Source of the DNA: a bacterium
GTDB lineage: Bacteria; Electryoneota; Electryoneia; Electryoneales; Electryoneaceae
Assembly (NCBI GenBank): GCA_020444265.1
Contig: JAHLLH010000002.1
Span: 671,033 to 735,032 of the forward strand
Length of the DNA: 64,000 nucleotides
Direction of reading: 5' to 3'
Below are positions 18,916 to 27,300 of this stretch, one piece after another. The notes under the pieces are model-generated. The model saw only the letters and a program-made list of their open reading frames with translations, searched no databases and was not told where the DNA came from. Positions within the stretch are counted from its first letter, which is position 1, and every line of letters starts with the position of its first letter. The translations under genes and the position numbers were made by a program.

Positions 18916-20187
18916 CTAAATCAACACCGGATCGCCGGTTCCGCTCTGGTTCGTGAACAAACGGTCCATCAGCAGCATCAGGGCGGAGGCGACAGATCGT
19001 GACCGATTCACCGCACGGTCTGTGTCAAAGATGAAACGGTGATGTTCCACCCCGCGTGCATCGGCGATGCCGATGTAGACCAGGCCGACCGGTTTCTCGT
19101 CCGTGCCGCCGCTCGGTCCTGCGATCCCGGTGATCGAGAGGGCGAGATTGGCATGGCTCGCACGCAAGGCCCCTTCCGCCATCGCCTCGGCAACCTCGGC
19201 AGAGACCGCGCCGTGCTCCTCGATCAGTTCCATCGGCACAGCGAGCAGCTCGTGCTTCGCTTCGTTGCTATAGGTCACCCAGCCACGTTCAAACCAGGCG
19301 CTGCTTCCGGCTGTGTCAGTCAGTTTCTTCGCCAGCAGGCCGCCGGTGCAGGATTCCGCCACCGCGATTTTCAGCCCGCGTGCTTTGAGACGTTCCCCAA
19401 CCCCACGTTCGATTGTGACATCCTCGCCGACCGCGTAGATCCAGTTGCCCAGACGGTTACGCAGCAGCTCTTCCGCCTCGTTCAGCTTTCCTTCGGCTTC
19501 GAGTTCGGTCGGAGCTTCGACAGTCAATCGCATCCGGACGCCATTTGCCGAGGGTAGAAACGCCAGCCTCGCGTGCTCGAGAACTTCCTGACGGTTGTCC
19601 AGTTTCTCGTAGAGGGAGGCTTCCTTGATGCCGTAGGTGTGCAGCGTACGGAAAAGGGTGATGCTTGCCTTGCGACGTTTCCGAAGCCTTGGCAACACAA
19701 ATTCGTTCATCATCGCACGCATTTCGGCGGGCACACCGGGCATCGCCGCAAAGGTCCGTCCCTGACGTTCAATCCAGATCCCCGGCGCGGTGCCATGCGC
19801 ATTGGGCATCGGGGTCGCACCCTCGGGAAATTCTGCCTGAGTCCGGCTGGTTTCGATAAATTTCAGCTGACGGCGGCGGTAGGACTCACGAACCTGCTCG
19901 AGCAAATCGTTGCGAAAGACAATCGGCAAGTCAAAGAACCGTGCGATCAGGGGCTTGGTCAGATCGTCATGCGTTGGCCCCAAACCACCGGTGATCAGGA
20001 CAACATCGGACCGATGGAACGCTTTGTGAAACAGCTCGTTGATCGCTTTTTCATCATCCCCGACCACCGAGATGCGCTGTACCGGAGTGCCCTCGTTGGC
20101 AAGACGGCGTGCGATCCAGAACGAGTTGGTGTCCTGAACCTGTCCGAGTAGAACTTCATCCCCGATGACGATGATTTCAATGTCCAT
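18916..20187 (-). CDS. cinA: CinA-family nicotinamide-nucleotide amidohydrolase
   Basis: 423 aa. N-terminal MoaB/MogA-like domain (MDIEIIVIGDEVLLGQVQDTN; ITGGLGPTHDDLT), linker, and C-terminal PncC-type NMN deamidase domain (VAESCTGGLLAKKLTDTAGSSAWFERGWVTYSN; SITGIAGPSGGTDEKPVGLVYIG). It recycles pyridine nucleotides and cleans ADP-ribose derivatives. The ATG at 20187 gives the normal family length, with GGGGA just upstream. Upstream in-frame codons are excluded as non-family sequence that crosses the terminator at 20285-20329. Confidence 0.92.
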   Translation of the reverse strand: MDIEIIVIGDEVLLGQVQDTNSFWIARRLANEGTPVQRISVVGDDEKAINELFHKAFHRSDVVLITGGLGPTHDDLTKPLIARFFDLPIVFRNDLLEQVRESYRRRQLKFIETSRTQAEFPEGATPMPNAHGTAPGIWIERQGRTFAAMPGVPAEMRAMMNEFVLPRLRKRRKASITLFRTLHTYGIKEASLYEKLDNRQEVLEHARLAFLPSANGVRMRLTVEAPTELEAEGKLNEAEELLRNRLGNWIYAVGEDVTIERGVGERLKARGLKIAVAESCTGGLLAKKLTDTAGSSAWFERGWVTYSNEAKHELLAVPMELIEEHGAVSAEVAEAMAEGALRASHANLALSITGIAGPSGGTDEKPVGLVYIGIADARGVEHHRFIFDTDRAVNRSRSVASALMLLMDRLFTNQSGTGDPVLI

Positions 20188-20284
20188 AGAGTCCCCGCAA
20201 AAGCGTGGCACGACAACGGCTTCACCCGTACAGCACGGTACCCGGCCTGACAGAGGAATATACAAATGTTCAGCTACCTTTGCA

Positions 20285-20329
20285 GAAAAAGAGACCATTG
20301 TCTCTCCCTCGAGAGCGACAATGGTCTCT
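20285..20329 (-). terminator. Terminator after the lipoprotein gene
   Basis: Minus-strand perfect 13-bp stem AGAGACCATTGTC / GACAATGGTCTCT around a 14-base loop, followed by TTTTTCTGC: a canonical intrinsic terminator about 34 bases past the lipoprotein stop and before cinA. Confidence 0.88.
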
Positions 20330-20362
20330 CTATTACATTCGTAGTCGTCTACAGCCTGTCCC

Positions 20363-21238
20363 TTATTGGATTGGGTCGAATCGTCCCACCCAATGCCAAT
20401 CAAAATCGCTTGCGAAATAGAAGACATCGGTCGGCGAACCAGGAGCATAAAGCCCGATGCTGACCAGATCGGCAATGCCATCGCCCGTCAAATCGGCAGG
20501 AGAGAGTTTGCTGCTGGCGAAACCGGTCGGGGCATAGACCTCAAACTGGGTCAAGGGGTTCAACTCATTGTCGAGTTGGACGATCCAGCCCGGCTTATCC
20601 GGGGCGTTCTCATCGTACTCGAAAATGGTTTCAATTGAAATGATGTTCGCCCAGAACACGGCACCATTGCCACTCATCCCGAGCGACTTGATCGATATGG
20701 TCAAGCTGTCCGCCAGGTCCGCTTCGCTTCGCAAATGGTCATTGATCGCGCTGCGGATGTCTTCCGTAATCTCGGCATACACCGGTTGGTTCAACGCAGG
20801 CCCCTCGGCACGCGTCCAGACCAGCGTCCCATTGGTCTCTTCGGAGAGCGGGGTCTCGCTGTTGGTCAGCAAGGCGATGTAGCGACGGTCATGATCGTCC
20901 AGAATCAGGTCCTCGATCGTAAACATCTGGAGTGTGTTCTGGTGAACGAGATAGACCCGTGTCCACATGTCGAACGGGGACCAGGTCTTGTTGGGAACGG
21001 AGATCTGGTACCTGGTGCCCTCCGTGGTCGGAACAGGATAAACAGTCCCTGCTGCCAGGTCGGCATCTTCCTGCCACTGGGTAAAGTCTTCGATGGTCAT
21101 TCCGGAGGGAACCGGATCGTCATCAGAACCATTCAGGTCACAGCCTGCGATGGAAACGATCATCATTCCAGCGACCAGCATCAACGGTATATGCCTGAAA
21201 GTGGTGCTCAGCTTTCGTGTTTTGTCCTGCGAGAACAT
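20363..21238 (-). CDS. Lipoprotein, unknown function
   Basis: 291 aa. A signal sequence (LMLVAGMMIVSIAGC) ends in lipobox SIAGC at about residues 29-33, so Cys33 should be lipidated; the following DLNGSDDDP is an acidic linker and Asp at +2 would favour inner-membrane retention in enteric bacteria. Near the C-terminus, DLTGDGIADLVSIG resembles one FG-GAP/VCBS calcium-binding repeat. The middle is a soluble domain I do not recognise. AAGGAAAG precedes the ATG; a strong terminator follows, so it is a single-gene unit. Confidence 0.75.
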   Translation of the reverse strand: MFSQDKTRKLSTTFRHIPLMLVAGMMIVSIAGCDLNGSDDDPVPSGMTIEDFTQWQEDADLAAGTVYPVPTTEGTRYQISVPNKTWSPFDMWTRVYLVHQNTLQMFTIEDLILDDHDRRYIALLTNSETPLSEETNGTLVWTRAEGPALNQPVYAEITEDIRSAINDHLRSEADLADSLTISIKSLGMSGNGAVFWANIISIETIFEYDENAPDKPGWIVQLDNELNPLTQFEVYAPTGFASSKLSPADLTGDGIADLVSIGLYAPGSPTDVFYFASDFDWHWVGRFDPIQ

Positions 21239-21286
21239 GTTGTCTTTCCTTCTACTGCGGCTCAGGTCGTGTTGGCTGACGGCTGC

Positions 21287-21622
21287 CTACTTCTTCAGCA
21301 GGGAGCTGGTCAGCGTGGATACGATGGAGATGAAGATCGAGCCGATCAGCGCCGACCAGAAGCCTGCCACAGCAAATCCGGAGACCAGCCAGGCGACAAA
21401 GGTCAAAAGCAATGCATTGATGATCAACAGGAAGAGGCCGAGTGTCATGATGGTCGCAGGCAGAGTGAGGATCACCAGCAGCGGACGAATGAAAATGTTC
21501 ACCAGTCCGAGCAGCAGTGCCGCAACAAGCGCCACTCCGAATCCAGTCACCTCAATACCTGGCACCACATAGGATGCCGCAAGCACAGCGATGGTCATGA
21601 CAAGCCATTTCATCAGGAACAT
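21287..21622 (-). CDS. YvlD/phage-holin-4-like membrane protein
   Basis: 111 aa, four predicted membrane segments (FLMKWLVMTIAVLAASYVV, GVALVAALLLGLVNIFI, PLLVILTLPATIMTLGLFLLIINALLLTFVAWL, GFWSALIGSIFISIVSTLTSSLL). NxFIRPLLxxLTLPxTxxTLGLFLLIINALLL is the signature of the YvlD/DUF360 family, of unknown function. The start at 21622 has GGGGAGG 6 bases upstream; a longer frame to 21724 lacks a site. Confidence 0.85.
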   Translation of the reverse strand: MFLMKWLVMTIAVLAASYVVPGIEVTGFGVALVAALLLGLVNIFIRPLLVILTLPATIMTLGLFLLIINALLLTFVAWLVSGFAVAGFWSALIGSIFISIVSTLTSSLLKK

Positions 21623-21807
21623 GGGTTCCTCCCCAGATGAATCCACGATGATCAAAGATAGCGACCCGTTTTCGCGTCTGCTCCACCAAATTGATGGAAA
21701 CGATTCACGATGGGGATCGTACAATCCACAGGTTCAGCACGGATCGATCTTCACTCCTATCTTAGATCGATGAACGAAGGCAAAGGTTTCACCCCCCGGG
21801 AGGCAAC

Positions 21808-22815
21808 ATGAGCCAACATGGTCAACTTGAGGAACGTCGGCTTGAACTGAGCCGCATGGCAGATGGCTATCGTCAAGCATCCGTCCTGATCACTGCCCAA
21901 CACCTTGGCCTGTTCGACGTTCTCTCTGATGGGGCTCGTATGTGTGACGATCTCGCGAATGAGCTCGCGCTGGACCCTCGTAACCTCGATCTGCTGTTGC
22001 GTGCCCTGGTCGGGATGGACTTGTTGAGTGTGGATAACGAGCATCGTTTCTCGTTGCACGGCCTCGCTGCCGAATTCCTCGCGCCCGGTGCCGAGTATTT
22101 CATGGGCGACATTATTGAGCATGGATACAGCCTGATGAAACGCTGGGTGCGGATGGAGGAAGTGGTTCGTTCAGGCAAGCCGATCCCGAGGGAGACGAGC
22201 GGGGGACGATCCCCGCGTGAGCTGCGTGCCTTCATCATGGGAATGCAGAACATCTCGAAGTTGTCCGCCGAGGAGGTGGCCGATGCGCTCGATCTGCGAG
22301 GCGTGAAACGTATCCTCGATCTGGGTGGAGGGCCGGGCACCTACCTCTACTCGATCCTGAACCGTCTCCCGGATGCTTCCGGTGCGGTGCTCGACCTGCC
22401 GGACGTAGTCGAGATCGCCCAGGAACAGGCGGAAGTGGAGGGGGTCGCGGACCGTGTCGACCTCATCCCCGGCGACATGCATTCCACCCACCTCGGCGGA
22501 CCCTGGGACCTGATCTTCATCGGCAACATCATCCACAGCTGGGGCCCTGAGACCAACCAGCGTCTCTTCCAGCGGTGCGCTGAGGTCCTGTCAGAAACGG
22601 GCCGTATCGCGATCAAGGACTTTTACCTGGACGAGACCGGTACCCAGCCTCGGTCCGGGGCATTGTTCAGCCTCAACATGATGGTGAACAATGCAGAAGG
22701 GCGCAGCTTCAAACGTGTCGAGGTGGAAAGCTGGCTACGTGCCGCCGGCCTCACCCCCCTCGGCCTGCACCATGTCGGCACTCACTCGGGGGTGCTGGTC
22801 GCAGGGAAGGGGTGA
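21808..22815 (+). CDS. SAM-dependent methyltransferase (O-methyltransferase type)
   Basis: 335 aa. Residues 1-100 form a winged-helix dimerisation domain (GYRQASVLITAQHLGLFDVLSDGARMCDDLANELALDPRNLDLLLRALVGMDLL); the C-terminal Rossmann domain has motif I ILDLGGGPGTY and the downstream GRIAIKDFYLDETGTQPRSG. This layout is that of plant-type and antibiotic-pathway O-methyltransferases (Methyltransf_2). Substrate unknown. GGGAGG precedes the ATG by 4 bases. It is the last host gene before the prophage, whose end lies 115 bases downstream. Confidence 0.85.
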   Translation: MSQHGQLEERRLELSRMADGYRQASVLITAQHLGLFDVLSDGARMCDDLANELALDPRNLDLLLRALVGMDLLSVDNEHRFSLHGLAAEFLAPGAEYFMGDIIEHGYSLMKRWVRMEEVVRSGKPIPRETSGGRSPRELRAFIMGMQNISKLSAEEVADALDLRGVKRILDLGGGPGTYLYSILNRLPDASGAVLDLPDVVEIAQEQAEVEGVADRVDLIPGDMHSTHLGGPWDLIFIGNIIHSWGPETNQRLFQRCAEVLSETGRIAIKDFYLDETGTQPRSGALFSLNMMVNNAEGRSFKRVEVESWLRAAGLTPLGLHHVGTHSGVLVAGKG

Positions 22816-22853
22816 CGCGAAAGGTCTGCCTGACTTGTCATTCCCAGCCCACA

Positions 22854-22873
22854 AGCCCGGCAGCTGCCGGGCT
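22854..22873. terminator. Palindrome after the methyltransferase gene
   Basis: AGCCCGGCAGCTGCCGGGCT is a perfect 20-nt palindrome 38 bases beyond the methyltransferase stop. It is probably that gene's terminator, though no T-run follows. Confidence 0.45.
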
Positions 22874-22928
22874 CTGCTGTTGGTGTTGTGGGCGTCGGGG
22901 ATCCCCTTCCTTTAGCAGCACTACCGGG

Positions 22929-22957
22929 CTGCAATAAATCTCCGGTGAAACTGCAAT
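22929..22957 (+). repeat. Prophage end: paired transposase-site repeats (phage right end)
   Basis: TGCAATAAAT begins at 22930; CTGCAAT occurs at 22929-22935 and 22951-22957, 22 bp apart (two helical turns). The same arrangement appears inverted at 63782-63811, with TGAAACTGCAAT shared at the inner copy. Tandem sites about 22 bp apart are typical of MuA-type end recognition. Confidence 0.7.
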
Positions 22958-23010
22958 GTTTGGGGTTGCTGACGAGAATATAGGAGAGCTCCGGAGGGGG
23001 TTTTCAACCC

Positions 23011-23035
23011 GGCCCGCTCGTTTTTAGAGCGGGCC
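23011..23035 (-). terminator. Hairpin at the end of the late operon
   Basis: GGCCCGCTC / GAGCGGGCC, perfect 9-bp stem with a 7-base loop, 24 bases past the last phage gene and just inside the prophage end. It should stop late transcription before host DNA; the tail is not T-rich. Confidence 0.55.
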
Positions 23036-23058
23036 GTTCAGTTTACGAGACGAGTTTT

Positions 23059-23658
23059 CTATCGTGGATCAACTTCACTTTGCCAGTATTTGTAAAGACC
23101 GTAGATGCGATAAACCTCCTCAACTGTTCCGGGGTGGTAGTAATGGAACTTCATCTTTCCACCGTCATCGACAACATCGAATTCTGAACACAGTTGATAC
23201 TCGATAGCTTGTGGCAGTCCATCCTCTGTTGTATGCATTAGCAATATCGCAGCAATTGCTATGGAGTCAGGGTGCTTAGAAAAAGTCATTGTCCTACCAG
23301 TTTCATAATCATTCAGAATACCTCGCAGAAAATCCTTGTAATGGAAATGGCCTTCGGAATCGACCGAATAAACGCTGGCTAGAATGTTCGAGAGTATTGC
23401 ATAAATCCGTGCATCCCTGGTTAATCTTCCTTTTGGGGCTACATATTTCATAAGTATGTATGACAACTCTGGTAAGCGGTGAGTTAAGATTAAAAACTCC
23501 ATTCGTCTTTTCCAGACATCCGCCACAGAGATCACCTCTTGAGGGATGGCTTCAATAGCATCGTTATCATGAGCACCACTCCTCAGATACAAATGAATGT
23601 CAGAATTGAACGAAGTACGGTGGTTGCAAATTTTACTGTAAAGTTCTTCGTTGCTCAT
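23059..23658 (-). CDS. Phage protein, unknown
   Basis: 199 aa, not recognised. It is mostly alpha-helical, without signal or membrane segment (VADVWKRRMEFLILTHRLPELSYILMKYVAP...). It is clearly more AT-rich in codon choice than the virion genes, which suggests a late cargo (moron-like) acquisition at the phage right end. It overlaps the preceding gene by ATGA, so it is still in the operon. Position at the extreme right end is where Mu-like phages carry accessory genes. Confidence 0.65.
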   Translation of the reverse strand: MSNEELYSKICNHRTSFNSDIHLYLRSGAHDNDAIEAIPQEVISVADVWKRRMEFLILTHRLPELSYILMKYVAPKGRLTRDARIYAILSNILASVYSVDSEGHFHYKDFLRGILNDYETGRTMTFSKHPDSIAIAAILLMHTTEDGLPQAIEYQLCSEFDVVDDGGKMKFHYYHPGTVEEVYRIYGLYKYWQSEVDPR

Positions 23659-23975
23659 GACCGGGCCTCGTGTTGGTTGGGGTTGTATTGTGGGGCGGAT
23701 TCGCGGAAGACGGACAGACCGATGGGGGTACCATCGGGGGTAACATCGGTGTCATCAGTAGGGTCGTAGACTTTGACACGGTAGCCATTACCGTCTCGAT
23801 TAGCCTCATGCGCTGCGAGGGCCTTTTTGAAATTCTCGCGGGCCATGTCTACCAGGTGGATCAACCCTTCTAGCTCGGGTGGGCTTAATTCTTCACTACC
23901 TCGGATAGCGGACTTGAGGGCTGTCAGGTTTGCCAGGCCATCTTGCATGGCATCGGAGATGTCCACCGCTTTCAT
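23655..23975 (-). CDS. Phage protein, unknown
   Basis: 106 aa, not recognised. The N-terminal two thirds are helical (SDAMQDGLANLTALKSAIRGSEELSPPELEGLIHLVDMARENFKKALAAHEA), the C-terminus is polar (VYDPTDDTDVTPDGTP). GGAGGAACG gives a strong ribosome site for the ATG at 23975. It overlaps the following gene by 4 bases. Confidence 0.65.
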   Translation of the reverse strand: MKAVDISDAMQDGLANLTALKSAIRGSEELSPPELEGLIHLVDMARENFKKALAAHEANRDGNGYRVKVYDPTDDTDVTPDGTPIGLSVFRESAPQYNPNQHEARS

Positions 23976-24071
23976 CGTTCCTCCATCATTTCATCATGCG
24001 GGTTCCTCTATAAACTGGCGATAAAAGGCGAATGTTCCAAGAGGACGCTTGTCAAAGAGCGGTTTTCTCGT

Positions 24072-24341
24072 CTAGCTGTTGAGCTGAAAAACGGCCGGAG
24101 AGCCAGCTGGTGGTGTCTGGCCAGCCTGTTCCAGGCGTGTATCGGCCTGGGTGGCCAGCTCGGAGACGTTTTGGATAAGGCGGAGCACATCCTCGAGATG
24201 GGTGCCTCCTACAGGCTTCCGGACGCCGGTGCCATCACAGGCGGCGCATGGGGTACGGTATTCGCCATCGGCATTGCGCCAGGAGATGACTTTCAGGCCA
24301 TGACACTCCTGGCACGTATCAACAGGCTTGATGTAAGTCAT
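24072..24341 (-). CDS. Small zinc-finger protein (DnaJ-type knuckles)
   Basis: 89 aa. CQECHG (residues 10-15) and CAACDGTG (about 32-39) are two CxxC knuckles as in the DnaJ cysteine-rich domain, so one zinc ion is likely bound. The C-terminal half is helical (EDVLRLIQNVSELATQADTRLEQ). Its ATG overlaps the stop of the 1646-aa gene (ATGA). A second phage protein with the same knuckle type lies at 52654. Role unknown. Confidence 0.7.
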   Translation of the reverse strand: MTYIKPVDTCQECHGLKVISWRNADGEYRTPCAACDGTGVRKPVGGTHLEDVLRLIQNVSELATQADTRLEQAGQTPPAGSPAVFQLNS

Positions 24342-27300
24342 CGATACTCTCCCTTTTCAAGGGCACGCTTGCCCCGTCCAGCGGCTTCCCGTGCCTCTTT
24401 TTCACGACCCGCCCAACCCCTCCGCTCCGCCTCAAGTGCTGCCTGAGTGGCCCTGTCGATGGCGTTTTGCAGAGCGTCGCGGCTGAGTTCTTCCCGGTTT
24501 TCCTTCGACACCTCTTTGAAGTTGAGCAGGAAGAGCTTAAGGAATTCGATGCGTCGGTTGTACATGGCCACTTCATCTGTGCCCTGTTCAAATCGCGGCG
24601 GCAGCAGCTTGCTGGCAAAAGGAGCCTTGTTGACCAGGTTCAATCCGAACCCTTTGAGATCGTTCGTATAGGCTCCCTCGGGGTCACGCTTGACGGGGTC
24701 AACCAGACGGCGAAAAGTGTTGGCAGCTCCACCGAAGGGGATAAACCCGGAGGCTATTTCAGCCGCCCTGGCCCCGCCTGTAGAGTAGAGGTCGAATTCA
24801 TCGCGGTAACCCATCGCGGTCAGCACACCATTCAGGGCGAAACCTGTGGAGACCCGGTCGTTGAGATAATCACTCAAGAAGCGTTTCCCGCTCCACGCAT
24901 CCCACATAAACATGACTTCGCCGAGCCAGGGTTGGTCATAGAGGCGGACCCAGGACTCGGTGTCACCATGCGAGCCAACAATCGGCATACCGTCGGGCAT
25001 TTTGACTCGTCCACCGGTCTGCGCTTCCCAGGGTAACTCGACCCCTGCGATGGCATCGCGGCCACGTTCCCACGTCTTCAAAAAGGCGAGGCTGAGGCCG
25101 ATCATAGTGGTAGCGGCCATCCCCCTGGCCATCCGTCTCTTCAGCTCCGTGGTGTTCGGTGCCGTGCCGAGCTCCAGGTTGCGCGGATTCATGGTCTCGT
25201 CGTGCAGCTTCCATGCGGGGTCCATGTTCCCCATCCGGACGCGCCTGGCGGTCTGCATCGCCATTTTAGGCAACATGGCCGCATCCTTGACCCCACTGCC
25301 GATCATACGAAGGTAGTGGTAGATATAATTCGGGTAGGGAACGACGGCGCGGCCACCGGCTTGAGTCAGCTTTTCCATGATGTATGGCTTGTCGCCATAG
25401 TCGAACCCGGCCACGTCCCGGATGTTGTCCCTTGCCCTGTTGAAAGTCTGCTCAGGGATGGCCTGCATGTACTGCCGGATAAAGGCATCCTTGCCACCGC
25501 GACCCCAACCCTCGAACTGTGGGGATTGCTCCAGCTGCCAGGCGGCTCGTTCCGCATCGGTTTTCAGATCGGCCAGGAAGGAGCGGCGCTTCTGCATAAC
25601 TTCCACTTCACGAAACGGAACGAGTGCCTGTCTGACCAGGTTTTTGCTGGGAGTGAGGTCGCTCTGCCAGGCATTTCCCTTGATAAAGTCATCATAGAAG
25701 CGGCCACCGAGCAGTTCTTCGGGAATCATCCCGCGAGCGTCTTTGGTCATCGCCCCAGCATACGCATGGAGATCATTGCGGAGCTGGGCGAAGGGAAGCG
25801 GGTTCTCCTGGAAGACCCATTTATCCAGGACGCCCTCGTAGAAGTCGATGAGGGTTTTGTTGAAGTAGAGGATTTCTCCAGACAGCCAATTTCGCACGGC
25901 TGTGGAGGGTCGTGTCAGCTGATTGGCGACCCAGTAGTTGGTCAGGTTGCGTGTGATTTCGCCCAACCCCTTCAAAACCGTGCGGGTGGCCGGGTCAACC
26001 GGCTCGGTCCTGGTTCGACCGCGCAGGTTGACCATCTCGCCAATTTGACCAGGCACCTGGATAACGTCCATCATTTTGCGGGCAATAGTGATGTCACCAT
26101 TTGTGACACCCCACGCCTTCGCAATACCGGGGTATCGTTGCAGGGTTTTGACGAGCTGGTCCGGATCCCCGCCGAAGGAGGTTCTGCCGAGCTTGACGAA
26201 ACCAGGGAGCAGTCCTTCCGGCCCGATCGGGCGACCAGTTAGGGCGAGCATTTTGGCTTCGAGCTCCTGTTGAATCCCCTCGGCCATAAATTCAGTCCGT
26301 CTCACCGCCGAGGCGATGCCGAAGTGCTCTATTTCACGTCCTTCGGTTCCGAGCCGTCCGCTTTTGAATTTGCGGCCAGGGGCAACTCGCGGCCCCATGT
26401 GCAGCGATTCACCGGCAGATCTGGCGAGGAAGTGGACCGGCCCCTCTTCCTTGGCCACAGAGGGCCAGTAGGCGGCCTCTGGCAGGCGGCTGGTTTCGAC
26501 ATCATACATTTGCCGCAGCACTTCGCTGGAGAAGGGTGTCAGCGCTCTGCCGAAGGCGGTACGGTAGAGCTCCTCGGTTTGTGCTCGGTAGGCCTTGATG
26601 ACATCGGGGACATTGGGGTAGCGGTTGGTCAGGTCTTCGAGCAGCTGACGAGTCTGGTTGGTGTTGATACGGCGGTAGAGACGCAGCTGGTCGCCCCACT
26701 CGATGAGATCATTCCCCTCTTTCGGTTGTGGCTGCTTGACGGAGCGGACTCGGTAGGGGATGCCATTGTGATAGAGGCGCAAGTCTTTGTAGAGCCGATC
26801 GACCGGCACGGCATCTGTTGGTGCCCGTCTTCCCGGACTGACAACGATCGTGCCACCGTCATCGATCGGGAGCCGCAGTTCTCGACCTTGGCCGGGATGG
26901 CGAAGGATGGCCACGGCAGCGCCGGGGGTTGTGTGGTCCTCCCCTTCAAAGATGTAATCCACCCCCTCATGCTTCACGCGGGTGCGGCCAGGCTTGGCCC
27001 CAATCAGGTCGAATGCTTCCTGTTTTGGGTCCTTCAGGAAGGAGACCTCTTCAACACCGAGCTCGTCATTGAAGCGAGCCGAAATGCGGACAGTCTTAGG
27101 CTTCCGCACCTGTTTCATGCGGCCCGTCTCCGGGTTCTGCACTTGCGGGATACCATCCTCGACCAGAGTGACGACCGACTTGAGGGCCTTCGGTTCACGT
27201 ACCCGCTTATGACGGTCACCGATGACGAGCACTTCATCATTGTGGTCGATGCTCTTGCCCGGCTTGGTGATCGGTATACCATCGACCTCGGGAATCGTCG

